From NCBI GenBank assembly GCA_028285035.1, contig JANQQF010000107.1, positions 1-64,000 on the forward strand: a stretch of DNA of 64,000 bases, given 5' to 3'. This document shows, piece by piece, positions 34,742 through 44,733 of this stretch. Position 1 is the stretch's first letter, and each line of letters begins with the position of its first letter. This DNA is from Phycisphaerae bacterium. Lineage in GTDB: Bacteria; Chloroflexota; Anaerolineae; 4572-78; J111. The position numbers were made by a program, and so were the translations under genes. The notes below the pieces were generated by a model. It saw only the letters and a list, made by a program, of their open reading frames with translations. It did no database searches and was not told the DNA's origin.

Positions 34742-36061
34742 ATGAAGAATCCTATCGAATTTATTCATGACCTTCGCTGGTCCGATCTTTCTGATGAGGT
34801 CAAAAATCAAGCCCAACGCTGTTTTCTAGACACCATCGGCACGGCTATTGGCGGGCGACAGACTGAATTATCACGCATCATCCACGACTTTGTCGCCTCA
34901 GCCTATGGCGGACAGGAGGCCCAACTATGGTTCGATGGTCGCTCAGTTTCAGCGGCCGGTGCAGCCTTGGCACACGGCATGACGATTGATGCTTTGGATA
35001 TGCACGACAGTTGTCGCCCCGTCAAAGGGCACGCTGGTGTCGCCCTTGTACCAGCGGCATTAGCGACATTACATCATCAAGGAAAATCTATTTCCGGCGA
35101 AGAGTTGATGACCACCTTGGTTATGGGCTATGAGATTGGCATTCGAGCAGGCACAGCTTTACACGCCACCGCTTGTGACTATCACACCTCCGGAGCTTGG
35201 AGTGCCTTGGCCTGCGCCGCCATCGTCGCCCGACGACAAGGTCTGACTGAGGAGCAGACTCGACACGCGCTCGGTATCGCCGAGTATCACGGCCCACGGT
35301 CGCAAATGATGCGCTGTATCGATTATCCGACCATGTTAAAAGACGGCTCCGGTTGGGGGGCGATGGCTGGTGTCAGTGCGGGGCAGTTGGCCGCCGCTGG
35401 ATTTACCGGTGCCCCCGCCCTCACTGTTGAAGCGGATGAGGTCAACCAGATTTGGGCTGATTTGGGGCAAGCGTGGGCGATTATGATCCAATATTTCAAG
35501 CCCTACGCAGTCTGCTACTGGGCACAGCCCGCCATTGGTTGTGCGATGCGTCTTCGCGAGGCACACAACATCCAGCCCGAAAGTATCGAAGCAATTCGAG
35601 TTTACACCTTCCACGAAGCCTCCCGCCTAGCGATGCGTCGCCCTCGCAATACTGAAGAGGCGCAATACAGTCTCCCTTTTCCTTTAGCAAGCGCACTGAT
35701 TCATCAACAGCTAGGCTACAATCAACTCAATGCCGAGGCTTTGCAAAATCCGATTGTATTGGATTTAGTGGATCGTATTGAGCTCATTGACGACGATCTC
35801 TTCAACGCCCGCTTCCCCGCCGATCGACTATCACGGGTTGAGATTGATCTCAAGGATGGCACCTCTCTCGACTCAGGCGAAGGTCGCGCCCTGTGGGATT
35901 TGACTGCGCCCCCGACTAATGATGAACTACGCGAAAAATACCGACAACTTGCCGCAGTCTTACCACCTGAACGCGCCAAAACGCTAGAAGATTTAATCTG
36001 GGATTGTGCTAACTTAACAGACGCCACAACGTTATTACCCTTACTCATCCCGACCTTATGA
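34742..36061 (+). CDS. MmgE/PrpD family protein
   Basis: About 439 residues from ATG 34742 (MKNPIEFIHDLRW). All-helical N-terminal domain motifs DTIGTAIGGR, AALAHGMTIDALDMHDS and GHAGVALVPAALA match the MmgE/PrpD family (2-methylcitrate dehydratase and cis-aconitate-decarboxylase relatives). PrpC/PrpB-type neighbours are absent, so a different 2-hydroxy acid dehydratase or decarboxylase is possible. The stop overlaps the start of the next lipoprotein gene by 4 bases. Confidence 0.88.
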   Translation: MKNPIEFIHDLRWSDLSDEVKNQAQRCFLDTIGTAIGGRQTELSRIIHDFVASAYGGQEAQLWFDGRSVSAAGAALAHGMTIDALDMHDSCRPVKGHAGVALVPAALATLHHQGKSISGEELMTTLVMGYEIGIRAGTALHATACDYHTSGAWSALACAAIVARRQGLTEEQTRHALGIAEYHGPRSQMMRCIDYPTMLKDGSGWGAMAGVSAGQLAAAGFTGAPALTVEADEVNQIWADLGQAWAIMIQYFKPYAVCYWAQPAIGCAMRLREAHNIQPESIEAIRVYTFHEASRLAMRRPRNTEEAQYSLPFPLASALIHQQLGYNQLNAEALQNPIVLDLVDRIELIDDDLFNARFPADRLSRVEIDLKDGTSLDSGEGRALWDLTAPPTNDELREKYRQLAAVLPPERAKTLEDLIWDCANLTDATTLLPLLIPTL

Positions 36062-37347
36062 AGCTGGCTCAATTTTTGAGACCTAAGTTTGTCCTATTTC
36101 TCGGCTTATTGATTGCCACAGGATGTCAACTGAGTCCTGTTTCACCACCCGCACCTTCATCAGCAGGTCACTTGGCTTATATCGGCGCGGATGGCAACGT
36201 CTATGTTACAACCGCCGATCTGACCGATAAAATCGCAGTGACCCAAGACGCGACTGCCCCCCGTGAAGGAAGTGGGTTGTCCTATCAACGAATTGCTTGG
36301 TCGCCGACTGGGCAACTCGCCTACGCCTCAGTTACACGGTCAACGGGCGATCAGGCCAAAAGCACCCTGTATGTGGCTGAGTCCGCCAGCGCAGTACCCC
36401 AAATTGTTGGCCGAAGTGACAGCCACTTTGTCATTTACATTTATTGGTCACCCACCCTCTGCCCTGTCCAACCTGACTGTCGGCAGTTGGCTTATTTAAT
36501 AGAGGAGGAGGAAGACATTGGCCTCCATTTGGTTTCAATGACCGAGGATCAGGTTGACAATCAAATTATTGGTTATGGCTGGCCCTTTTATTATTCGTGG
36601 TCAACAGACGGACAATCAATATTGTGGCATACGGGTGGATCGATTGAAGAGAACGAATCTGCCCAGTTAGTTGAGTATTCAATAGTTGATAGAACGGTGA
36701 AAACACACGCTCATCACCCGGCTGCATTCTTAGCCCCAGCCTGGTCTCCCGCCCAGCCTTCGGTCTGGCTAGGCGCAATTGCTGGCTCACAGGGTAATTA
36801 TCTGGAAATTCTCGACCAAAATCAAGCTACTGCAATCACTCCCATCTCGGCGGGTGGGGCCACCTTTGTTTGGTCTCCCGATGGTTCGCAAATTGCCTAC
36901 GCCCTCCGTCAAAGCGAGAATGATCGTTACTATGACCAGATCTTTTTGTACGATATTCAGACCAGTGAGTCACGGTCACTGACCAAGGATGTCTTCCAAA
37001 TACAAGCTTTCTTTTGGGACCCAGCAGGCACGAGACTGGCCTATTTGACCCGAATTGCAATGCCTGACACCGATTGGTTGCAATGGCGGGTGTATGATAT
37101 TCAAAGTGGGGATGATCGTGGCTTCAAAGCCTTCAACCCCTCACTCCAGATGCGCTTTGTCATGGCCAGTTTCAATCAGTACGCCCAAAGCCATCGCTTC
37201 TGGTCTCCGGATGGACGGTATTTGGTTTTTGGCGAACGGCAGGAAATTTTGAGACAAGAGCGAGTTGGCCTGATCGATACCTGGGCGGATGACACGGATA
37301 ATGTCATTATTGTTGATCAGGGAACGATGGGGTTTTGGTCGTATTAA
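36058..37347 (+). CDS. TolB-like beta-propeller lipoprotein
   Basis: 429 residues. A signal peptide with lipobox IATGC (Cys near residue 22) precedes repeated WSP/WSPDG blades: IAWSPTGQLAYA, YWSPTLCP, YSWSTDGQSIL, FVWSPDGSQIAYA and FWSPDGRYLVF, the PD40/TolB propeller pattern. It is surface-attached and probably binds ligands or proteins. It overlaps the MmgE/PrpD stop by 4 bases (ATGA), so the two are co-translated despite unrelated domains. Confidence 0.82.
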   Translation: MKLAQFLRPKFVLFLGLLIATGCQLSPVSPPAPSSAGHLAYIGADGNVYVTTADLTDKIAVTQDATAPREGSGLSYQRIAWSPTGQLAYASVTRSTGDQAKSTLYVAESASAVPQIVGRSDSHFVIYIYWSPTLCPVQPDCRQLAYLIEEEEDIGLHLVSMTEDQVDNQIIGYGWPFYYSWSTDGQSILWHTGGSIEENESAQLVEYSIVDRTVKTHAHHPAAFLAPAWSPAQPSVWLGAIAGSQGNYLEILDQNQATAITPISAGGATFVWSPDGSQIAYALRQSENDRYYDQIFLYDIQTSESRSLTKDVFQIQAFFWDPAGTRLAYLTRIAMPDTDWLQWRVYDIQSGDDRGFKAFNPSLQMRFVMASFNQYAQSHRFWSPDGRYLVFGERQEILRQERVGLIDTWADDTDNVIIVDQGTMGFWSY

Positions 37348-37373
37348 TTGTGAATGAAATCTCAACTTCTCCA

Positions 37374-38111
37374 TTATCGTCCGGCGGTAAATCCACCGTC
37401 AACGACAATCGCCGCGCCCGTGATGTATGAGGCTTCGTCGGACACTAAAAAGAGGGCGGTGTTTGCCATCTCCTCGGGGGTCCCTAGCCGTTTCAACGGA
37501 ATAGTCGCAATCAACGCATCGAGGTCTTCCTCCTCGCTGCCACCAACAGAGGGTGTGTCTGTTGCACCTGGGAGTAGGGCATTGACTCGAATGTCAGGTG
37601 CCAACTCTAGGGCGAGGGCACGGGTGAATGATAGCACCCCGCCCTTGGCAGCTTGATAGGCCGCAAAGCCACGAGCCCCGATGATACTCTGGACCGAGGC
37701 AGTATTCAAAATGGCCCCACCTTTACGGAGGTGAGGTATAGCCAGTTTACTGCCCAGAAATACCGCTTGCAGGGTGACGGCCTGAGTACGCTGCCAGCCA
37801 TCCAGGGGTGTATTAATCGTAAGCTGATTGTCTGCCCAGAAGGCATTATTGTGTAAAATATCCAAACCGCCATATGTTGATACAGCGACATTGATCACCT
37901 GTTGTAAAGCCGATTCCTGGGAGACATCGGTTTCCACAAACGTCGCTTGTCCTCCAGCTTCAACAATCTGAGCAACACAGGCTTGACCACCTGTTTGGTC
38001 AATATCTGCAACCACAACGCTGGCACCTTCCTGAGCAAATCGTATGACTGTGGCTCGCCCAATCCCGGAGGCGGCCCCAGTGACAATCGCCACTTTATTG
38101 GCTAATCGCAT
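37374..38111 (-). CDS. Short-chain dehydrogenase/reductase
   Basis: 245 residues, classical SDR. The cofactor motif is VTGAASGIGRAT, the structural motif is NNAF, and the active site has Ser in NTASVQSI and YQAAKGG (Tyr-x3-Lys). DIDQ after beta-2 favours NAD over NADP. The C-terminal YITGAAIVVDGGF is typical. It lies 21 bases downstream of the UroD-like gene on the same strand, so they probably act in one pathway. Confidence 0.9.
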   Translation of the reverse strand: MRLANKVAIVTGAASGIGRATVIRFAQEGASVVVADIDQTGGQACVAQIVEAGGQATFVETDVSQESALQQVINVAVSTYGGLDILHNNAFWADNQLTINTPLDGWQRTQAVTLQAVFLGSKLAIPHLRKGGAILNTASVQSIIGARGFAAYQAAKGGVLSFTRALALELAPDIRVNALLPGATDTPSVGGSEEEDLDALIATIPLKRLGTPEEMANTALFLVSDEASYITGAAIVVDGGFTAGR

Positions 38112-38132
38112 TTATTTTCTCCTGCCCCCAGT

Positions 38133-39206
38133 TCAGTCTGCCCAACTATCATTTGGCGTGGCCCGAGCCACCTCAACCATCGCTTTGAGGTTTTCCAATG
38201 GGGTAGGGCGGGGCACCATACACCCAGAGCCGAGCATATACCGTCCATTCATTCCAGCCGCAGCGATACAGGCTTCCGAGTCTTGCTTAACCTTGTCGGG
38301 GTCGCCTTGCAACAGCGCGGTAACGGTATCCACATTGCCCAGGATGCAAGTGCGATCACCAATCACCGCTTTGGCATAGGTTAGATCAACCTTGTAATCA
38401 ATTTCAACAATATCAGCCCCCGTATCTGCATACAGCTCCAAAACCTGGGTTGAGTCACCACAAATATGAAGCAAGGTTTTGGCCCCATACTCCTTCCAGG
38501 CCTGGATCACTTTCTTTTGATAGGGGAAGGCATATTTTTCGTAGTAATAGGGCGAAATCATGTCGCAGGAAGCAAGCGAGTCGCCACAATGGAGAATGTC
38601 AGAGCCGGCATCAACACAGGCTTTACCAAAGGCAATCAGGGCGTCTGCCGCCAAATCCAGCGCGTGGTGAATGGCCTCTGGGTTAGACTTACGCCGCCCT
38701 CGTTCAGCCATTCCCACTTGTAATAAAAACTCCTCAGTGCCAATAAAATAGGAGGCTAAGGCAAAAGGACCAGTCCCAGGCGTGCGAATGGTGATGTCCT
38801 CGCCGAGGGCTTCACGAACCCGCTGGGTCGCCTCAAGCATCACCGGCATTCGCCCATCGGTCTGGGGATCAGGCACCCTCAATGAAAATACATCATTCAG
38901 GTTTTCGACAGCCGGGACTTCCAAATGGGGAATTTCGTCATCAGGAATGCCAATCTCGCACCCAAACCCAGCCGCAATGTAGTAGTTGTCACAACCAATA
39001 AAAATAACATCCTGCTCTAATTCATTGTGCAGGGCTAATTGGGCCTCGGCCATCAACTTGCCACTGGTGGCAAAATCACTGACCTTGATGCCATAAGTTT
39101 GAGCGGCCACATCAAACATAAAAGGGGCAACGGGCAACACATCCGTAGGTTGATGATTCAATGTACGTAAAACTCGCTCACGTGAACGCATAGTTCGCTT
39201 TGTCAT
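38133..39206 (-). CDS. Uroporphyrinogen decarboxylase-family protein (MtaA/CmuA-like)
   Basis: About 357 residues. The barrel pattern (RERVLRTLNHQPTDVLPVAP, IRTPGTGPFALAS, GCGDS-like DILHCGDSLAS) belongs to the URO-D superfamily. LLHICGDS (His-x-Cys) and a later GSGCMVP Cys supply the Zn ligands found in corrinoid methyltransferases MtaA/CmuA, whereas true HemE enzymes lack them. A methyl-transfer or demethylation role is therefore likely (inference), though no corrinoid protein gene is nearby. The ATG at 39206 follows aaggag by 5 bases and is preferred to the GTG 3 bases upstream. Confidence 0.85.
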   Translation of the reverse strand: MTKRTMRSRERVLRTLNHQPTDVLPVAPFMFDVAAQTYGIKVSDFATSGKLMAEAQLALHNELEQDVIFIGCDNYYIAAGFGCEIGIPDDEIPHLEVPAVENLNDVFSLRVPDPQTDGRMPVMLEATQRVREALGEDITIRTPGTGPFALASYFIGTEEFLLQVGMAERGRRKSNPEAIHHALDLAADALIAFGKACVDAGSDILHCGDSLASCDMISPYYYEKYAFPYQKKVIQAWKEYGAKTLLHICGDSTQVLELYADTGADIVEIDYKVDLTYAKAVIGDRTCILGNVDTVTALLQGDPDKVKQDSEACIAAAGMNGRYMLGSGCMVPRPTPLENLKAMVEVARATPNDSWAD

Positions 39207-39353
39207 CACAACTCCTTGTTTTGCTTAATTTTGTTGTTGAATGAGTCTGATTATCAAAAAATATGGAGGTTTGGCAATTTCTCAATTACTCAATTTTGGG
39301 CTAAACTGTGGGTGCGAGTTTTTGGACAAATTGTGAGGAGCGATATCAACGCG

Positions 39354-40340
39354 GTGAATGTTTCCGTCATCTGTACTGTACTCAATGAGGGAGAAAGTGT
39401 TCGTAAATTACTAGACTCCCTCTGTGAACAGACTCATCAACCTGATGAGATTGTCATCGTTGATGGCGGCTCAAAAGATGACACAGTCGCCCAAATTGAG
39501 GCATATCGTGACCGACTTCCGCTAAAGATATTGATTGAGTCTGGGGCAAATATTAGTCGCGGACGAAATGTAGCCATTGCTGCTGCGGCTGGCCCAATCA
39601 TCGCCAGTACAGATGCTGGCGTTCGACTTGATAGGCAATGGTTGGCTGAATTGTGCAAGCCATTTCAAACAGAGACTCCCCCGCAAGTGGTCTCAGGCTT
39701 CTTTGTACCTGATCCACAAAGCGCATTTGAAGTAGCGATGGGCGCAACGGTCTTGCCGCAACTAACCGATATCAATCCCCAAACTTTTCTACCAAGTAGT
39801 CGGTCAATTGCGTTCCTAAAATCGAGCTGGCAGACGATTGGCGGGTATCCTGAGTGGTTGGATTTCTGTGAAGATTTAATCTTTGACTTCCGTCTCCGTG
39901 ACGAAGTCGGTGTTTTTGATTTTGCTCCCAACGCGGTCGCTTATTTTCGACCCCGAAGTACCTTAAAGGCCTTCTTTAAGCAATACTATTTATATGCTAG
40001 AGGTGATGGTAAGGCTGATTTATGGCGTAAACGGCACGCCATCCGCTATCTGACCTATCTGGTAGCCTTGCCTGTGCTTCTATTCTTGAGCTTATTTTAC
40101 TCGCCAGTATGGTGGTTATTTTTAATCATTTTTGGTGGAATCGGGCTGTTTTGCACACCCTATCGCCGCTTACCCAAACTTTGGCAGAGCTTATCACTGA
40201 GCAACAAATTACAAGCTATTTTCTGGGTGCCCATCATTAGAATTACGGGCGACATTGCCAAAATGATCGGGTATCCGGTTGGATTACAATGGCGCATAAC
40301 ATACTTACCCGAACGGTCGGAGTTACGCTGGCAACAGTGA
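39354..40340 (+). CDS. Family 2 glycosyltransferase with C-terminal membrane anchor
   Basis: About 329 residues from a GTG at 39354. The GT-A fold begins VNVSVICTVLNEGESVRKLL, with EIVIVDGGSKDDT (first acidic motif), IIASTDAGVRLDRQW (DxD-like) and a catalytic-base region around WLDFCEDLIFDFRLRD. Two to three helices near the C-terminus (VALPVLLFLSLFYSPVWWLF) anchor it to the membrane. It resembles glycosyltransferases of surface polysaccharide or glycolipid assembly. The reading frame is open back to 39216, so the exact start is uncertain. Confidence 0.82.
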   Translation: MNVSVICTVLNEGESVRKLLDSLCEQTHQPDEIVIVDGGSKDDTVAQIEAYRDRLPLKILIESGANISRGRNVAIAAAAGPIIASTDAGVRLDRQWLAELCKPFQTETPPQVVSGFFVPDPQSAFEVAMGATVLPQLTDINPQTFLPSSRSIAFLKSSWQTIGGYPEWLDFCEDLIFDFRLRDEVGVFDFAPNAVAYFRPRSTLKAFFKQYYLYARGDGKADLWRKRHAIRYLTYLVALPVLLFLSLFYSPVWWLFLIIFGGIGLFCTPYRRLPKLWQSLSLSNKLQAIFWVPIIRITGDIAKMIGYPVGLQWRITYLPERSELRWQQ

Positions 40341-40477
40341 GCATATGTTGTATCGTTGAACATATGAGGAGATTTCAACTTCAACTTAAATTCAAACGAG
40401 ATTCAAATTTAGTTGTAGTATAATGGGGCTATTTATACTAGACGACAGTCATAAACAACCTTAAGGTCGAGGCCTTT

Positions 40478-40596
40478 CTATACCATAGTTCTGATGCTGA
40501 CCAATTCGTACTATGGGCAGGTGATCTTGAACCGTCAGACCAGACTTGACCCTGGTAATACAAGCATTTTGAGGGTATGCCCCTGACAAGGTATAG
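40478..40596 (+). other. Possible structured RNA leader upstream of the kinase gene
   Basis: Nested complementary segments are visible by eye: 40478-40484 with 40590-40596 (ctatacc/ggtatag), 40515-40519 with 40578-40582 (gggca/tgccc) and 40549-40553 with 40572-40576 (accct/agggt). A TATAAT at 40419-40424 lies upstream. This could be a rod-like small RNA or a chance fold, and I recognise no known RNA family. The rest of the 420-base gap 40341-40760 has no coding frame. Confidence 0.2.
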
Positions 40597-40599
40597 GGC

Positions 40600-40628
40600 T
40601 TGGCTTTCTATTCCAACTAGGGTATAAT
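40600..40628 (+). promoter_or_regulatory. Strong sigma-70-like promoter for the kinase gene
   Basis: TTGGCT at 40600-40605 and a perfect TATAAT at 40623-40628 are separated by 17 bases. Transcription would begin near 40635, giving a leader of about 125 bases before the TTG start at 40761. Confidence 0.6.
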
Positions 40629-40760
40629 CTGTCGTAGGTTCTGTCTCACTTAGAAGAAACGTCCAACCCTCTCCAACTTAATTTGGCACCCAGTTAGGCA
40701 AATGATGGTTAACTTACTTGATCCAAAGGCATTAGCACTACTTAAATCCAGGAGCACAAC

Positions 40761-43469
40761 TTGGTCGGTAAAATTCTAGGTAATCGCTATAGAATCTTAC
40801 GCGAGGTCGGAAGTGGTGGTATGGCTTGGGTTTACCTCGCAGAAGATATCAATGAAAGCCGTCTTGTGGCGGTTAAAGTTTTGTATCCCCAATTTGGTGA
40901 AGACCTCTCCTACATTCACCGCTTCAATCGTGAGGCTAAGCTCGCCAGCGCAATGACTGACTCCCACATTGTCCGTGTGTTGGACTATGGGGCTGATCGT
41001 GATGTTTATTATTTGGTGATGGAGTACATCGAAGGCCGTGATTTACGTGAAGTTTTAGCCGAAAAAGGCCGCTATCATTGGCGTGAGGCGCTTGAAATTT
41101 TAGATCAATTGGCCACGGCTCTAGATCACGCTCATCAGCACGAAGTTGTCCACCGAGATATAAAGCCTCAAAACATGATGTTGGATGACAACGGATTGCT
41201 CAAAGTTCTTGACTTTGGCATTGCCCGTATCTCAACCTTACCCTCTTTAACCCAATCTGGGTTTATTGGCTCGCCTTATTACGTCTCCCCTGAGCAAGCA
41301 ATGAGCGAAGAGGTTGATATTCGCTCAGATATTTATTCGGCTGGCATCGTCTTTTTTGAGATGCTCAGTGGCAACATCCCCTTTGATGCCAAAAGTCCGT
41401 GGTCGATTATCAGCCAACACATTGCCAACGATTTACCTCCAATTGAATTGGGTGAAGATGAAGAAGAAATTCCAGAGAACGTTCATCAACTCCTCAATCG
41501 AATGGTGGCAAAGCAACGAGAAGAACGTTTCCAAACGCCGGCTGGGTTGCGTCGAGCCATCTCAGCCGTATTAGCGGGCCAGCCCCTCCCCAAAGAAATT
41601 CTTGATACGCGCCCGATCAGCTCTCCTGATCAGCTCGATTTGGCGGAAAGTTTGTTTGCACGGGCGATGGAAGCTGTTGAGGCTGAAGAGTGGACCCGTG
41701 CCGCAGATTTGCTCAATCAAACTCTTAAAATCAATCCCAATCATAAAGAGGCACAAGTTCACCTTGAAAAAGCAGAACACGAGAGCTTTTTGATTGCGAG
41801 TTACAATACAGCGATCCGGGCTATGGATCGCAAAGCTTGGCGAGAAAGCATCGAAAAATTTACGGCCTTGTTGGAAGAAAATCCTGAATTTAAGGACGCC
41901 CCAGACCTATTAGAAAAAAGCCGAGAAGCCTTCAGCCAAGAGAAAGATCAACAAACAATCACCGAGCGTTATGTTGAAGGCATATCTCATTTTGAGTCGG
42001 AGCGATGGGATGAAGCGGTGATTGCCTTCCGCGAGGTACAAAACCTTTCACCTGGCTATCAACGGACTGAAGAGTATTTGGCTGATGCAGAGAAAAAAGC
42101 AAAGCCCTCACTTCTACAATCAGTCGGCAATCTATTTTCTCTAGACTTAGGGCGTTGGGGATTAATCGCGATTGGCCTTTTAGCAATCGTCTTCACCTTT
42201 GCCTACCTTGGTAACGGTAACTTTGCCACCGGTGATAATGATAACCAAGAACAACTTAAAGCCCTCTATAACGAGGCCCAGGATGCAGTAACTGCAGGTA
42301 ACACTGATCAGGCAATTGCATTGCTTGATGAAATCTTGGCCCAGGACCCGAACTATGCTGATGCAGCTGAACAACGTCGTGACCTAATTACCGAATTAAC
42401 GCCAGAACCAGAAGCCCTACCAACACCTCTCCCCGAATTGGAGGAAAATTCATTAACCGCCAAGATTGGTGAGGTTGAAGACGCTCTTGAATTAGGGGTT
42501 TGGGCCGACGCGATTGATATCCTAATGGATATCCGCACTGAAGACCCCAACTATGAGGAAGCGCGAGTCAGTTCGCTCTTCTGCGATGCTTATATTGGTC
42601 AGGGATTAGAAATGATTGGCGGATTGCGTGATGCGAATGTTGATGAAGTAAATATTATGAACACCGCCCTGACTGCATTTGAGGCAGGGGTTACAGAGTG
42701 CCCCCGTCGCCTCGACCTCCAGGATCAAGCGGATCGGGCTACAAATTATCTGAATGTTTTAGCCTTGCCCGCCGATGATGTTGAAGCCCAGATAAGAGGG
42801 CTAACGCCGCTTGTTGCCGCAGACCTTGACTATGCTGAAGGCAATGCGAAACGTTCGTTATACCAGGCCTATTTGGACCGCGCTTCAGCCCGAGTTGCGG
42901 ACGATGATATCGTTGGAGCGCTGGGCGATTATGATGCGGCTCTGGCTCTCAATGTTGCAAACCCAAGTGAAGCGCAAACAAAACGGGCTGAGCTGATTCT
43001 CGGCCTTCAACAACCAGCCCAAACCCAACCCGAAACACCCGTTGAGCCTGTTGCAACATCAGAAACAGCGAACAACGAGCCGGATGAAGAGACCACCCCA
43101 ACCACCGAGCCTGCGGTTGTAGTAACATTGGGGAAACCTGTTCTCATCGAACCGATTGATGATACTAAATTTGGGGGTGATTTGGCCGATGTGATCCTAA
43201 GATGGGAACCAACACCAAACCTAGCCCCTGATGAATATTACGACTTAACTGTAATGCACATTTTTGCTGATCAGCCCCGCTATTGGGGAATTGCAACCAC
43301 AGAATCTGAATTCAAATTACCTCCCGAAATTGGGGTTGGTGAAGCAGGGAACGACCGTTTCTACTGGTGGGTCACTGTCCGTAAAAATGGAACAGCCCCT
43401 GCTGAAGGTGAGTTAGACTTAGCCCGTAGCCCTCAAAGTGACACCCAATCTTTTATTTGGGCCCCTTAA
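40761..43469 (+). CDS. Hanks-type Ser/Thr protein kinase with TPRs and transmembrane anchor
   Basis: 902 residues from a TTG start with aggag 6 bases before it. The kinase domain covers residues 10-270: GSGGMAWV P-loop, Lys39 (VAVKV), catalytic HRDIKPQN (Asp133), DFGIA and SPEQ. A TPR-rich segment follows (about 290-450), then one membrane helix near residues 468-485 (WGLIAIGLLAIVFTFAYL). An external part has more TPR-like repeats (ALYNEAQDAVTAGNTDQAIALLDEI), a Pro/Thr/Glu linker and a C-terminal beta domain (PVLIEPIDDTKFGGDLADVILRW) that resembles a ligand- or wall-binding module. It likely relays an outside signal to cytoplasmic targets. Confidence 0.92.
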   Translation: MVGKILGNRYRILREVGSGGMAWVYLAEDINESRLVAVKVLYPQFGEDLSYIHRFNREAKLASAMTDSHIVRVLDYGADRDVYYLVMEYIEGRDLREVLAEKGRYHWREALEILDQLATALDHAHQHEVVHRDIKPQNMMLDDNGLLKVLDFGIARISTLPSLTQSGFIGSPYYVSPEQAMSEEVDIRSDIYSAGIVFFEMLSGNIPFDAKSPWSIISQHIANDLPPIELGEDEEEIPENVHQLLNRMVAKQREERFQTPAGLRRAISAVLAGQPLPKEILDTRPISSPDQLDLAESLFARAMEAVEAEEWTRAADLLNQTLKINPNHKEAQVHLEKAEHESFLIASYNTAIRAMDRKAWRESIEKFTALLEENPEFKDAPDLLEKSREAFSQEKDQQTITERYVEGISHFESERWDEAVIAFREVQNLSPGYQRTEEYLADAEKKAKPSLLQSVGNLFSLDLGRWGLIAIGLLAIVFTFAYLGNGNFATGDNDNQEQLKALYNEAQDAVTAGNTDQAIALLDEILAQDPNYADAAEQRRDLITELTPEPEALPTPLPELEENSLTAKIGEVEDALELGVWADAIDILMDIRTEDPNYEEARVSSLFCDAYIGQGLEMIGGLRDANVDEVNIMNTALTAFEAGVTECPRRLDLQDQADRATNYLNVLALPADDVEAQIRGLTPLVAADLDYAEGNAKRSLYQAYLDRASARVADDDIVGALGDYDAALALNVANPSEAQTKRAELILGLQQPAQTQPETPVEPVATSETANNEPDEETTPTTEPAVVVTLGKPVLIEPIDDTKFGGDLADVILRWEPTPNLAPDEYYDLTVMHIFADQPRYWGIATTESEFKLPPEIGVGEAGNDRFYWWVTVRKNGTAPAEGELDLARSPQSDTQSFIWAP

Positions 43470-43482
43470 AGGAAAACTCCAA

Positions 43483-44418
43483 ATGAATACCCCTATTCAA
43501 CTGAATAACCCTACTCTACTTGTTCTTGCGGCTGGTATTGGCAGCCGGTATGGTGGCTTGAAACAAATTGATCCCATTGGCCCGAGTGGCGAAACGATCA
43601 TCGACTACTCAATTTATGATGCAATTCGAGCCGGTTTTGGCAAATTGGTTTTTGTCATCCGACACGCCATTGAAGATGACTTCAAAGCCACGATTGGCAA
43701 AAAGTTTGAGGATCGAATCCCGATTGAATACGCTTATCAAGAGCTTGACAAGATTCCCGAAGGTATCACAATTCACCCTGATCGAAAAAAACCGTGGGGA
43801 ACAGGACACGCGATGATGGTGGCTGAGGAGGTCATTGGTGATGACAATTTTGCCGTGATCAATGCCGATGATTTTTACGGGGCAGCCTCGTTTCAAGAGT
43901 TAGCTGATTACTTAAAGACTGCCCAAGATGGTGACCTTGCCGAATACTCAATGGTTGGATTTATCTTACGAAACACTTTATCGGATCACGGCAGCGTAGC
44001 CAGGGGCGTTTGTCAGCGTAGCGAAGCAGGCTACTTAGAAAATGTAGTTGAGGTTACCAAAATCGAAAAGGATGGTGACCACGCAGCGAAGTATCCCGAT
44101 GAAAACGGGCAAATGCAGCCATTAACGGGTGATGAAATCGTCTCCATGAACTTCTGGGGATTTACCCCGTCCATTTTTGAGCACCTCAAATCACAATTCG
44201 CGACATTCCTGCAAGAACGTGGCCAGGAAGAAAAGTCCGAATTCTACATCCCCACCGTAGTTAACAATTTAATCACAGCCCAGGAAGCCAGGGTCAAAGT
44301 GCTTTCGAGCACAGCCTCCTGGTTTGGGGTCACCTATCGAGAAGACCGCCCCACGGTGATTGAGGAAGTACGCAAGCTCGTTTCCCAAGGAGTTTATCCT
44401 GAAAAATTGTGGGATTAA
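43483..44418 (+). CDS. Sugar-1-phosphate nucleotidyltransferase-like protein
   Basis: 311 residues from ATG 43483, 13 bases after the kinase stop and behind aagga. The nucleotide-binding signature LLVLAAGIGSRYGGLKQ is followed by GPSGETIIDYSIYDA, FVIRHAIEDDF and the metal-binding Asp in VINADDFYG. It fits the NTP_transferase fold but is a distinct subgroup in which the usual KP motif is KQIDPIGP. The activated sugar is unknown. It is co-transcribed with the Ser/Thr kinase. Confidence 0.8.
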   Translation: MNTPIQLNNPTLLVLAAGIGSRYGGLKQIDPIGPSGETIIDYSIYDAIRAGFGKLVFVIRHAIEDDFKATIGKKFEDRIPIEYAYQELDKIPEGITIHPDRKKPWGTGHAMMVAEEVIGDDNFAVINADDFYGAASFQELADYLKTAQDGDLAEYSMVGFILRNTLSDHGSVARGVCQRSEAGYLENVVEVTKIEKDGDHAAKYPDENGQMQPLTGDEIVSMNFWGFTPSIFEHLKSQFATFLQERGQEEKSEFYIPTVVNNLITAQEARVKVLSSTASWFGVTYREDRPTVIEEVRKLVSQGVYPEKLWD

Positions 44419-44436
44419 ATTTCTCGCACAATGACT

Positions 44437-44470
44437 AAAAGGTCCACGGCTTAGGCTGTGGGCCTTTTTT
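44437..44470 (+). terminator. Rho-independent terminator after the nucleotidyltransferase
   Basis: The stem aaaaggtccacggc pairs with gctgtgggcctttt (one G-U pair) around ttag, ending in T6. The following gap to 44733 is AT-rich and contains the direct repeat ggtaaca(tt)/ggtaacac at about 44501-44520 but no gene. Confidence 0.85.
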
Positions 44471-44733
44471 ATTTTCAGTCATCTCAAATAGAGCGTCCGT
44501 TTGGTAACATTACGGTAACACTAGCCCGTTAAAGTACAATTGCTTGAATTTCGTTTCATTGAATCGAGCACACGATTGGTCGTTCATTGTTTGGGTTTCG
44601 GCTTGATGATATAATAAATATTGCACATTAAAATGTTGGCTTTTTTTCAAAAGCAAATTCCAAAACACCTCATCAAATTCCTGTTTCACCCAATTTCTGA
44701 AAAAAGGCCACAATAGCACTCAAGGAGCGTACT

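Noticed and set aside
37374..39206. Corrinoid methyltransferase operon
   Set aside because: The UroD-like protein has MtaA/CmuA-type Zn ligands, but no corrinoid-binding protein or reductive activator gene is nearby, so a full system cannot be claimed.
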